A stretch of 64,000 nt of DNA from Bacillota bacterium (GTDB lineage: Bacteria > Bacillota > Clostridia > Lachnospirales > Lachnospiraceae), in NCBI GenBank assembly GCA_023408815.1, contig JAEYJO010000054.1, positions 11,414 through 75,413 of the forward strand. The letters are read 5' to 3'. Shown here one piece after another: positions 34,937 to 42,739 of the stretch; positions within the stretch are counted from its first letter, which is position 1; every line of letters begins with the position of its first letter. Both the position numbers and the translations under genes were made by a program. A model generated the notes under the pieces. The model saw only the letters and a list, made by a program, of their open reading frames with translations, made no database searches and was not told where the DNA came from.

Positions 34937-35989
34937 ATGAAACAATATAAAAAGTGGCTATTAACATTTATTGTAATACTTGCGGCAGCAGCAGCGGCAG
35001 TAATACTCCTTGTGGTATATGTGGATCCGTTTTTTCAATATCATGAACCTCTGGAGGATTTTCCTTACGTTGTGGACAATCAGATCAATCAGAATCCGGG
35101 AATGGCAAAGCACATGGATTACGACAGCGTGATTCTCGGCTCTTCCATGACGGTAAACTTTAATACAAACTGGTTTCAGGAGCTGATGGGGCTTAAGACC
35201 TTGAAGCTCAGTTACAGCGGCGCGTTTCCCAGAGATGAGGCGAACATCATGGACATCGTGTTTGAAAGCGGACATGAAGTGAAGGCAGCCTTTTTGGGAA
35301 TCGATGTGATTACCTATACCGGAGGGGTGGAGGAGACTAAATATCCGATTCCAAAATATTTGTACGATGATAATGTATGGAACGATATTTCCTATGTGCT
35401 GAATAAGGACGTGCTTCTGGAATATATTCTAAGACCCCTTGCAGATCCGGACAAGACGGATTTGGCTACCGTTTATGCAAGCTGGTGGACGGAGGAATAT
35501 TATAATAAGCAATGGGTAATGCATAACTATGAGCAGCCGGAGCCGGTGACGGAGGAGGCAGATCCTGAAAATTACGTGCACAATGTAGAGGTGAATTTGG
35601 ATACGAATATTTGCCCCTATATCGAGGCGAATCCGGATACGGAATTTTATATTTTTTATCCTCCTTACAGCATCTTGTTCTGGAACGATGTCTTGAGGGA
35701 AAATCATATGGAAGCTACCATGAGGGAATATGAGTACATGACGGAGCGCCTGCTCGAATATGATAATGTCAGAGTATTTTTCTTTCCCAGTCAGGAATGG
35801 ATTGTAAGTGATTTGGACAATTATGCGGATTACAGCCATTATCATCCGGACATTAACCGTTATATGACCGAATGCTTTGCTTCGGGTGAGTGCGAGGTGA
35901 CAAAAGAGAATCTCAACGAGGAGCTTACAAAGATGAGGGATATTGTAAAGACCTATGATTTTGAAGAATTGTTTTCAGTAGAATATTGA
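34937..35989 (+). CDS. SGNH/DltD-like membrane-anchored protein, MBOAT partner
   Basis: Protein of 350 aa with one N-terminal membrane segment (about residues 8-29) and an extracellular domain. Block I is VILGSSMTVNF with Ser70, and the Asp/His pair is in DYSH (Asp298, His301). This matches the partners of MBOAT acyltransferases. The gene follows MBOAT copy 3 in the same direction. Sequence outside the active-site blocks is unlike the other SGNH proteins of the window, suggesting a different acceptor. Confidence 0.85.
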   Translation: MKQYKKWLLTFIVILAAAAAAVILLVVYVDPFFQYHEPLEDFPYVVDNQINQNPGMAKHMDYDSVILGSSMTVNFNTNWFQELMGLKTLKLSYSGAFPRDEANIMDIVFESGHEVKAAFLGIDVITYTGGVEETKYPIPKYLYDDNVWNDISYVLNKDVLLEYILRPLADPDKTDLATVYASWWTEEYYNKQWVMHNYEQPEPVTEEADPENYVHNVEVNLDTNICPYIEANPDTEFYIFYPPYSILFWNDVLRENHMEATMREYEYMTERLLEYDNVRVFFFPSQEWIVSDLDNYADYSHYHPDINRYMTECFASGECEVTKENLNEELTKMRDIVKTYDFEELFSVEY

Positions 35990-35995
35990 TTTTAT

Positions 35996-36092
35996 CTTAT
36001 AGGATTAGAAAGTCGATGCGCAGCTTCGCGCGCGGAACAAAAGCTGTGCTGCCGAAGTATTTTAGTGCGAGAGTGCGCAAAGCACACTTTTG
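35996..36092. repeat. GC-rich intergenic repeat-like region
   Basis: Begins with TCTTATAGGA, the same arm found at 12170, then runs through GCGCGCGG, AGCTGTGCTGCCGAAG and GTGCGCAAAGCACAC, which form several small hairpins. It has the look of a degenerate dispersed element; no gene is seen. Confidence 0.45.
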
Positions 36093-36095
36093 TTC

Positions 36096-36134
36096 AAACG
36101 GGAACGACAAAATTGAACTGTCGTTCCCGTTTTG
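36096..36134. terminator. Bidirectional terminator between convergent SGNH genes
   Basis: Perfect 14-bp stem AAACGGGAACGACA / TGTCGTTCCCGTTT with a nine-base loop, ending in TTTTG on the plus side. Confidence 0.8.
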
Positions 36135-36148
36135 TTGATTCCCATATT

Positions 36149-37117
36149 TTACTTAGAAGAAGTGTGACCGGTATTGATAACCTCTGCCAGCCTATCGGCG
36201 AGAGCATTTCTTCCGGCGTCGTTCAAATGGATATAGTCGGTCATATAATCCCTGTAATTATCTTCGTTTATCGTGCCGTAATAGTTGTCGATGATGGATA
36301 CGCCGCAGGAAATTGCCACATCCACTTCCTTAACCAAATAATGGGGAAGGGCGCCGTTTCCAAGGTCCACAGTGCCTCCGTTCTGGTAATTGCCGTTCTC
36401 ATCGATGCACTGCGCAAAAGTATGAGACATGACGAAGATGCGGATATAGGGGTATGCTTCCTGAATTGTCTCGATAGCACTTCTAAGGCCTCCGGTATAA
36501 GTACTGATCTCATAAGGGTCGTTAGGGTTATCGGAAGGAACTTTTTCCAAATAGTCGATAGCGTCATACATGATGACAATAGTGTCAATCTTATCGTAAT
36601 CTATAGATTCCAGGGTGGCTGCAGCCTGTGCATATCTTTCATCCTGTTCCCCTGCCGACACGGACTTGAGAGCGGTGAAATCCTTGCCTGCAATGCTTTT
36701 GGCAACGTATGGAAGATTAAAGTTATCCCTTGGATACCCTTCGTTATAAGCAGAGTATTTCGCGCCGATACCCGAATCGGGAAATCCGCCGTTATATACG
36801 GTAGCTCCTGTTTTTTGTGCTAAAAGAGAAGTAAAGCTGTTTTCCCCCGTTCCGTCGGTAAGAGGATTGCCGCCCAGACAGAGAATAGTGTTCACGCCAT
36901 CGTCCGTTCTTCCCTCCAGATAGGTATCGCTTAAGGGAATGATGGTATCCAGTGCTTCGATGTCATAGCCTTCTGCCAGATTGTTCGGGTCGTAATCGGA
37001 CTGGGTACCGATGTTCCAGATGACGAGTTTTATGATGGCAACCGCCGCAATGATGAGAATTGCACCGAGAAGTATATAGTGCCAGTTAAAAGATAATTTC
37101 TTATTTTCATTTTCCAT
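36149..37117 (-). CDS. SGNH-fold membrane-anchored protein lacking the usual catalytic serine
   Basis: Protein of 322 aa with one N-terminal membrane segment (about residues 14-36) and an extracellular SGNH-type domain. Block I reads LCLGGNPLTDG: the position of the nucleophilic Ser is Pro85, and block III, normally GxND, is YDAID. The C-terminal DYIH is kept. The fold is therefore recognisable but esterase chemistry is unlikely; it may bind glycans or act as a structural subunit. It is transcribed opposite to the MBOAT-SGNH pair, from a probable promoter near 37141-37169. Confidence 0.8.
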   Translation of the reverse strand: MENENKKLSFNWHYILLGAILIIAAVAIIKLVIWNIGTQSDYDPNNLAEGYDIEALDTIIPLSDTYLEGRTDDGVNTILCLGGNPLTDGTGENSFTSLLAQKTGATVYNGGFPDSGIGAKYSAYNEGYPRDNFNLPYVAKSIAGKDFTALKSVSAGEQDERYAQAAATLESIDYDKIDTIVIMYDAIDYLEKVPSDNPNDPYEISTYTGGLRSAIETIQEAYPYIRIFVMSHTFAQCIDENGNYQNGGTVDLGNGALPHYLVKEVDVAISCGVSIIDNYYGTINEDNYRDYMTDYIHLNDAGRNALADRLAEVINTGHTSSK

Positions 37118-37140
37118 AACGATTCCTCCTATGAATGTAT

Positions 37141-37169
37141 ATTGTACTATTATTTATTTCAAAAATCCA
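37141..37169 (-). promoter_or_regulatory. Probable promoter of the SGNH-like gene at 36149-37117
   Basis: On the minus strand TGGATT (37164-37169) and TACAAT (37141-37146), 17-base spacer, with AGGAGG close to the ATG. Confidence 0.45.
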
Positions 37170-37174
37170 TACGA

Positions 37175-37222
37175 AATATGAGCCGGATAAAATTTTAAGA
37201 TTTATTTTATCCGGCTCATATT
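37175..37222. terminator. Strong hairpin terminator
   Basis: Perfect 18-bp stem (AATATGAGCCGGATAAAA and its complement) around a 12-base loop. Both arms supply A/T runs, so it can act in either direction; it most likely ends the minus-strand zinc-ribbon gene. Confidence 0.85.
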
Positions 37223-37255
37223 CCTTCTCTTTCTTCTTCGTAATCCCTGATTTTG

Positions 37256-37513
37256 TCAGCAGCGCTGACTGTTAAGCTCTTTATACCACTTGCTGTACTT
37301 ATACATGCGATAGGTGGTGCTGAGCTCCTTTAGCTGTTCCTTATCGGCACATTGCTCTTTGAAAGCGTTTCTTTGTGCCATGTCCATACTGACGTAATCC
37401 ATGTATGGAATACGGAGCTCAATAATGGCTCCTCCGCATTTCGGACATGTCATCTTGTGACCATTTAACATGTGAACCCGATGACAAGGTTTGCAATAGT
37501 GCATGTACATCAT
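37256..37513 (-). CDS. Small zinc-ribbon protein
   Basis: Protein of 85 aa. The N-terminus has two Cys pairs, HYCKPCHR and TCPKCGG, about 15 residues apart, forming a zinc ribbon; the rest is charged and helical, ending in YKYSKWYKEL. The open frame runs further upstream, but ATG 37511-37513 has AAGGGGA about eight bases before it on this strand and the upstream translation is implausible. Function is unknown; a nucleic-acid or protein-binding role is possible. It is the divergent neighbour of the large GH25 gene. Confidence 0.75.
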   Translation of the reverse strand: MMYMHYCKPCHRVHMLNGHKMTCPKCGGAIIELRIPYMDYVSMDMAQRNAFKEQCADKEQLKELSTTYRMYKYSKWYKELNSQRC

Positions 37514-37763
37514 GAAAAAAATCCCCTTTTCCAATAACATAATATAACTAAGCCTGTTTTTAATTGTGTCAGTTATGACGAAAAAAGTCAATAACTTAAT
37601 TAAGTAATTCATCGACAAAATTAGAAAAAATACTAATTTAATCATACAATTGGCCAAAATTATGTAAATCATGAAAATAGTATGACAAAAATTCATCATA
37701 GATTTAGGATATGCGTTATATGGGAAGAAAAAGTCAGACAAAAGAGTGATATGATGAAAAACA

Positions 37764-37792
37764 TTGAAAAATGGCATTTTTTATGTTAATAT
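37764..37792 (+). promoter_or_regulatory. Promoter of the GH25/rml region
   Basis: TTGAAA (37764-37769) and TAATAT (37787-37792), 17-base spacer, with an extended TG (TGTTAATAT), 38 bases before the ATG at 37831. The gap 37514-37830 is AT-rich and otherwise shows nothing. Confidence 0.65.
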
Positions 37793-37830
37793 ATATCCAA
37801 ATGATTATTTGGGAAGGGTTTACATAAACA

Positions 37831-40575
37831 ATGAAAAAAGAACATAGCAAATCCGATACTGCTATTAGGGATAAAGGAATTAATAATTTTGATATCGTAA
37901 AAGAGCTGGATTTCATGGAAATGGATGAAAATAGCTTCTATGACGAGGAGGATGAGTATTTCGAAGAGGAATATACGGCGGTTCCTGTGAAAAAGGAGCC
38001 TGTTTCTAAAAAGGAGAAAAGTGTCTCTAAAAATGAGAGGATTGCCTCTAAAAATAAGAAAATCTCTTCTGAAAATAAGAGAAGTACTTCTTCTGCGAAA
38101 GGACATGCATCTAAGAAGAGACAAAGCGCTCCGTTAAAGAAGAAAAATACATCTGTCAAGAAAGAAAATACATTGGAGAAGCGAGAAAGTACTTCAATTA
38201 AGAAGAAAAGTGCTTCATCCAAAAAGACAAAAGTATCAGCAGCAAATAGAGCTAAGAGCTCCCGGAGTAGAAGGAATAACGGTAAAGAAAGCCGCTTATG
38301 GTATAAAATAAAACATATGGATATCATCGATAGAGTCGTTGCGACTACCGGTGTTTTGATTATGGTTTTTGCCATTGTTACGTGTACGATGTATGCGGAC
38401 GCGAAAGTGGCCGATATGCAGGTGGCTTCTTTTCAGGAGATAGGTGCCGGAATGGAAGGAATAGAGGTCATCGGCGAAAGCGGACTTCTGGCAGTGGCTG
38501 ATGCCCAGGCGGCTAAGGTGGCTATTCAGGAAGAAATGACCGAGGCGGCGGAGTATGATGAGAAGGAACTGGAGACTACGGAGTCGATCAAAGTTGAGAT
38601 GCATCTTAGTTCCATGCAAAAAGACTTAAAAATAAAATTCGTGAACAGCACGACCGGCAAGCTGGTCGCCAGCATACCTTTTGAAGTAAATATTACGGAT
38701 GCGGGCGGGAAAACGTATACGCTGAAGGATGAAGACAAGGACGGAATTATTTATAAGACCGATATGGCGGCAGGTAAATGCAGCGTTGCCATGGCAAGTA
38801 TTTCCGATGCGGAGGACTATACTTTTTCCACGGAAAGTGTTTCGGTGACCATAAAGGATAAAATTGAATACAAGAAAGTGGATGTTTCCGATGAGGTAAA
38901 GAAGGAATCGGACGTTAACGTTGCGGTGGAAGATACGAAGAAGCAGGATACGACAGTGGAATCTGTGCTTACGGATACGGTAGCGTGGGTGGATTCAACG
39001 AAGACGGCGTTAAATGGATCCGGAAGCGAAGCCGGTTATGAGGAAGTGTCGAAGGATAAGATCACGGATCCTAACACTCTCGTAAAAGCGAGTGAATTCA
39101 TGCGTTTTGCGGCAACGGCCACGGACCAGACGGCTGCAGGTTCCATAACGACGCCTACGGATACGCCCACGACGCCTACTGACACAACAACTTCAACAAT
39201 CACTGAGATAAAGGTTAGCCTGGACAAAACCAGTCTTCCCTTGAAGACCGGTGAGACTGCTGTTTTGACGGCAACTACCGACCCCGCGGGAAATGCGGTG
39301 GAATGGAACAGCGGCAATGCGGGAATCGTATCGGTGACAGGAGGAACTGTGGTTGCGGTGAGCGCCGGAACGGCGGATATTACAGCCAAGACATCTACCG
39401 GACATATAGCGACCTGTACGGTAACCGTTACGGAGCCGGAGAAGGTGAAGCCTACGATCGCAATCAGTGCGGCAACCGGCAAGGTGCTTACGGAAAAAAC
39501 GTTTAAACTTACTGCGGAAGTAAAAAATGCGTCGGATGCTTCCGTAACATGGTCTTCCAATAACGACGCGGCAGCGACGGTAGCAAGCGACGGTACGGTA
39601 ACAGGTGTGAGCGCCGGAACGGCCACGATTAAGGCGATGAGCAATGCGGATAATACTGTTGCGGCAACCTGTGAAATTACCGTTAAGACCAATCCGGAAA
39701 AAGACAGCTCCACCAAGTTGAAGGACAACGACGGCAATCAGCTCTATGTTAAGGAAACGGACAGCAAATTAAGAGAAGCCGTTTATTCCGATTATTTCAA
39801 GGCGGATAAATTTTATAAGGTATCCGCGACGAGTGCTGAGTACAAATATACCGGCTGGCAGACCATCGACGGCAAGACCTATTATTTCAATGCGGACGGC
39901 AATAAGGTAACCGGTGAGCAGATTATCCAAGGGGCGAAATATAATTTCGGCAGCGATGGAGCATTATCTTCCTCTTCGGGAAATATGGGAATCGACGTAT
40001 CCAAATGGAATGGAAATATCGACTGGAATGCCGTGAAGAATTCCGGTGTATCCTATGTCATCATCCGCTGCGGTTATCGCGGTTCCAGCACGGGTGCCTT
40101 GATTGAGGATCCGAAGTTTAAATCCAATATTCAGGGAGCTTCGGCAGCAGGCCTTAAGGTGGGAGTGTATTTCTTTACCCAGGCGGTAAACGAGGTGGAA
40201 GCAGTAGAGGAAGCCTCCATGGTAGCGAGTTTGATCAGCGGTTACAAAATATCCTATCCGGTGTTTTTGGATGTGGAGCCCAGCGGCGGACGGGCGGACA
40301 GCATTGGCAAGGATGCGAGGACCGCGGTTTGCAAGGCATTCTGCCAGACCATCCAGAACTCAGGGTATACGGCGGGAATCTATGCGAACAAGACATGGCT
40401 GACCTCCTATATTGATACGGCAAGCCTTACCAACTATAAGATATGGCTGGCTCAATATGCGGCAGCCCCCAGCTATTCGGCGACGAAGTATGATTTGTGG
40501 CAGTATTCCTCCAAGGGCTCGGTATCGGGCATAAGCGGTTCCGTGGATTTGAATATCAGCTATCTAGGGTATTAA
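37831..40575 (+). CDS. Membrane-anchored GH25 muramidase-like protein with Ig-like and cell-wall-binding repeats
   Basis: Protein of 914 aa. Residues 1-165 are charged, with Lys/Ser-rich degenerate repeats (KKExxSxKKxx) expected in the cytoplasm, then one membrane segment (about 168-190). Outside lie a prealbumin/Cna-B-like domain (about 265-350), two BIG2 Ig-like domains (about 456-535 and 540-620), one cell-wall-binding repeat (GWQTIDGKTYYFNADG, about 672-710) and a C-terminal GH25 domain (about 720-914) with MGIDVSKW and LDVEP (Asp814, Glu816). GH25 enzymes cut the MurNAc-GlcNAc bond of peptidoglycan. Being in front of a polysaccharide operon, it may remodel the wall where the polymer is exported or attached. 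Paralog at 42729. Confidence 0.92.
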   Translation: MKKEHSKSDTAIRDKGINNFDIVKELDFMEMDENSFYDEEDEYFEEEYTAVPVKKEPVSKKEKSVSKNERIASKNKKISSENKRSTSSAKGHASKKRQSAPLKKKNTSVKKENTLEKRESTSIKKKSASSKKTKVSAANRAKSSRSRRNNGKESRLWYKIKHMDIIDRVVATTGVLIMVFAIVTCTMYADAKVADMQVASFQEIGAGMEGIEVIGESGLLAVADAQAAKVAIQEEMTEAAEYDEKELETTESIKVEMHLSSMQKDLKIKFVNSTTGKLVASIPFEVNITDAGGKTYTLKDEDKDGIIYKTDMAAGKCSVAMASISDAEDYTFSTESVSVTIKDKIEYKKVDVSDEVKKESDVNVAVEDTKKQDTTVESVLTDTVAWVDSTKTALNGSGSEAGYEEVSKDKITDPNTLVKASEFMRFAATATDQTAAGSITTPTDTPTTPTDTTTSTITEIKVSLDKTSLPLKTGETAVLTATTDPAGNAVEWNSGNAGIVSVTGGTVVAVSAGTADITAKTSTGHIATCTVTVTEPEKVKPTIAISAATGKVLTEKTFKLTAEVKNASDASVTWSSNNDAAATVASDGTVTGVSAGTATIKAMSNADNTVAATCEITVKTNPEKDSSTKLKDNDGNQLYVKETDSKLREAVYSDYFKADKFYKVSATSAEYKYTGWQTIDGKTYYFNADGNKVTGEQIIQGAKYNFGSDGALSSSSGNMGIDVSKWNGNIDWNAVKNSGVSYVIIRCGYRGSSTGALIEDPKFKSNIQGASAAGLKVGVYFFTQAVNEVEAVEEASMVASLISGYKISYPVFLDVEPSGGRADSIGKDARTAVCKAFCQTIQNSGYTAGIYANKTWLTSYIDTASLTNYKIWLAQYAAAPSYSATKYDLWQYSSKGSVSGISGSVDLNISYLGY

Positions 40576-40667
40576 TTAATTATTCTTTATAAATTGCGGT
40601 GAATATTGCAAAGAGAAAAATAATGAGCTATAGTGAGAATAAAAAACGGAAAGGCATGTTGAACATT

Positions 40668-41750
40668 ATGAAAACTTATCTGGTAACGGGCGGGGCAGGC
40701 TTTATCGGCTCTAATTACATTCATTACATGTTTAAAAAATATGGAAACGATATTAAGATTATTAATGTGGACGCACTCACCTATGCGGGAAATCCTGAGA
40801 ATCTGAAGGAAGTGGAAAACAAAGATAATTACGAATTTATTAAGGCGGATATCTGCGATAAAGAAGCGATTTCCAGAATATTTGAAAATAACGACATCGA
40901 CAGAGTCGTACACTTCGCGGCAGAAAGCCATGTGGACAGAAGTATCCGCAATCCGGAGGTGTTCGTGCAGACTAACGTTCTCGGAACAGCAGTGATGCTT
41001 AACTGCGCAAAGAGTGCCTGGGAGCTTGAAGATGGCAGCTTTAAGCCGGACAAGAAGTTTCTCCATGTATCTACGGATGAGGTATACGGCTCTTTGGAGG
41101 AGGACGGCGAATATTTCTATGAGACTACGCCATATGCGCCGCACAGTCCTTATTCCGCAAGCAAGGCCGGTTCGGATATGCTGGTAAAGGCATATATGGA
41201 CACTTACCATTTTCCTGCGAATATAACCAATTGCTCTAATAACTACGGCCCTTACCAATTTCCGGAGAAATTGATTCCCCTCATTATCAACAATGCACTT
41301 CAGGGAAAGAACCTTCCGGTATACGGAGACGGCAAAAATGTCAGGGACTGGCTGTATGTGGAAGATCATGCCAAGGCGATTGATATGGTTCAGGAGAAGG
41401 GAAAGCTTTTCGAGACCTACAATGTGGGCGGACATAATGAGAAGCAAAACATCGAAATCATCAATATTATCATAGAAACGCTGCAGGAAATGCTTCCTGA
41501 GAACGATCCGCGCAAGAAGCTGGTAAGCAAGGACCTGATTACTTACGTGGAGGACAGAAAGGGCCATGACAGAAGGTATGCCATAGCACCGGATAAAATC
41601 AAAGCGGAAATAGGTTGGGAACCGGAAACCATGTTCAAGGAGGGCATCAGACTGACGATTCAGTGGTTCTTCGAGAATGAGGGCTGGATGAAGAATGTTA
41701 CCAGCGGAGAATATCAGAAGTATTATACAGATATGTATAGCGGAAAGTAA
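40668..41750 (+). CDS. rmlB: dTDP-glucose 4,6-dehydratase
   Basis: Cytoplasmic SDR enzyme of 360 aa converting dTDP-glucose to dTDP-4-keto-6-deoxyglucose. GGAGFIGSN (residues 8-16), HFAAESHVDRS, STDEVYGSL and catalytic YSASKAGSD are diagnostic. The frame is open to 40599, but ATG 40668 gives the family start MKTYLVTGGAGF; an ATG at 40656 sits closer to GGAAAGG and is the alternative. It works with rmlA (41870) and rmlC (44152); rmlD is not in the window. A terminator follows, so rmlA has its own promoter. Confidence 0.95.
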   Translation: MKTYLVTGGAGFIGSNYIHYMFKKYGNDIKIINVDALTYAGNPENLKEVENKDNYEFIKADICDKEAISRIFENNDIDRVVHFAAESHVDRSIRNPEVFVQTNVLGTAVMLNCAKSAWELEDGSFKPDKKFLHVSTDEVYGSLEEDGEYFYETTPYAPHSPYSASKAGSDMLVKAYMDTYHFPANITNCSNNYGPYQFPEKLIPLIINNALQGKNLPVYGDGKNVRDWLYVEDHAKAIDMVQEKGKLFETYNVGGHNEKQNIEIINIIIETLQEMLPENDPRKKLVSKDLITYVEDRKGHDRRYAIAPDKIKAEIGWEPETMFKEGIRLTIQWFFENEGWMKNVTSGEYQKYYTDMYSGK

Positions 41751-41765
41751 AGAACTATATTTTTG

Positions 41766-41796
41766 ATGGGAACGGTCTTAAATCGTTCCCATTTTA
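41766..41796 (+). terminator. Terminator between rmlB and rmlA
   Basis: Perfect 9-bp stem ATGGGAACG / CGTTCCCAT with a nine-base loop, followed by TTTTAC. Confidence 0.75.
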
Positions 41797-41798
41797 CG

Positions 41799-41827
41799 TT
41801 TTCAATCCGGATATTTTGTGATATACT
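41799..41827 (+). promoter_or_regulatory. Promoter of rmlA
   Basis: TTTTCA (41799-41804) and TATACT (41822-41827), 17-base spacer, extended -10 (TGATATACT). It lies directly after the terminator, showing that rmlA and downstream genes are separately expressed. Confidence 0.6.
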
Positions 41828-41869
41828 AAATGATAATGTAAACGACCTTGAAAGGAGAACGTTTTTAAG

Positions 41870-42739
41870 ATGAAAGGAATTATTCTTGCAGGTGGAAGCG
41901 GAACACGCCTCTATCCGTTGACGAAAGCGATTTCGAAACAAATAATGCCGGTTTACGACAAGCCGATGATATATTATCCGTTATCAACCCTTATGCTGGC
42001 AGGTATCAGGGAGATACTGATTATATCCACGCCCAGGGATGTGCCCGTATTCGAGGAGTTGTTCGGCACGGGAGAGCAGCTTGGCATCGAGATCCAATAT
42101 GCGGTCCAGGAATATCCCAGAGGACTTGCGGATGCTTTTATCATCGGAGCGGATTTCATAGGAAACGACAGCGTGGCGTTGGTACTGGGCGATAATATTT
42201 TTTACGGACAAAGCTTCTCCAGGGTGCTTCGCGAGGTTGCGGAGAGAGAAAAGGGAGCGACCATTTTCGGATATTATGTCCGCGACCCCAGGGAATACGG
42301 AGTGGTAGAGTTCGATGAAAACGGGAAAGCTCTTTCTATAGAAGAAAAGCCGGAAAACCCGAAAAGTAACTATGCGGTGCCGGGTCTGTATTTTTATGAC
42401 AATGACGTGGTGGAAATTGCCAAGAACGTAAAGCCTTCCGCACGCGGTGAAATAGAGATTACGAGCGTAAATAACGAGTACTTGCGCCGTGGAACGCTGA
42501 TGGTGGAGACGCTGGGGAGAGGCTTTGCATGGTTGGATACGGGGAATCATGATTCTCTTCTGGATGCGGCGGATTTTGTATCTGCATTCCAGAAAAGACA
42601 GGGGCTGTACATTTCCTGCATTGAGGAGATAGCCTATAAGAGAGGATTTATTACGAAGGAACAGCTCCTTAAGCTGGCGGAACCATTGATGAAGACGGAT
42701 TATGGAAAATACATGATAGAGGTTGCTAATGGGCTCTAA
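41870..42739 (+). CDS. rmlA: Glucose-1-phosphate thymidylyltransferase
   Basis: Cytoplasmic enzyme of 289 aa making dTDP-glucose from dTTP and glucose-1-phosphate. The nucleotidyltransferase signature GGSGTRLYPLT (residues 8-18), ISKQIMPVYDKPMIYYPL, VLGDNIF and TGNHDSLLDA are classical RmlA motifs. AAAGGAG lies 12 bases before the ATG. Its glucose-1-phosphate can be supplied by the phosphoglucomutase at 54023. The stop overlaps the next GH25 gene by 11 bases. Confidence 0.95.
   Translation: MKGIILAGGSGTRLYPLTKAISKQIMPVYDKPMIYYPLSTLMLAGIREILIISTPRDVPVFEELFGTGEQLGIEIQYAVQEYPRGLADAFIIGADFIGNDSVALVLGDNIFYGQSFSRVLREVAEREKGATIFGYYVRDPREYGVVEFDENGKALSIEEKPENPKSNYAVPGLYFYDNDVVEIAKNVKPSARGEIEITSVNNEYLRRGTLMVETLGRGFAWLDTGNHDSLLDAADFVSAFQKRQGLYISCIEEIAYKRGFITKEQLLKLAEPLMKTDYGKYMIEVANGL

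Noticed and set aside
36065..36823. Plus-strand frame of 252 aa opposite the SGNH-like gene
   Set aside because: It begins in a terminator hairpin and lies antisense to a gene with a membrane anchor, SGNH remnants and a ribosome site.
39036..39737. Minus-strand frame of 233 aa, rich in Val/Ala/Thr
   Set aside because: It mirrors the repetitive BIG2 coding region; such frames arise from biased codons.
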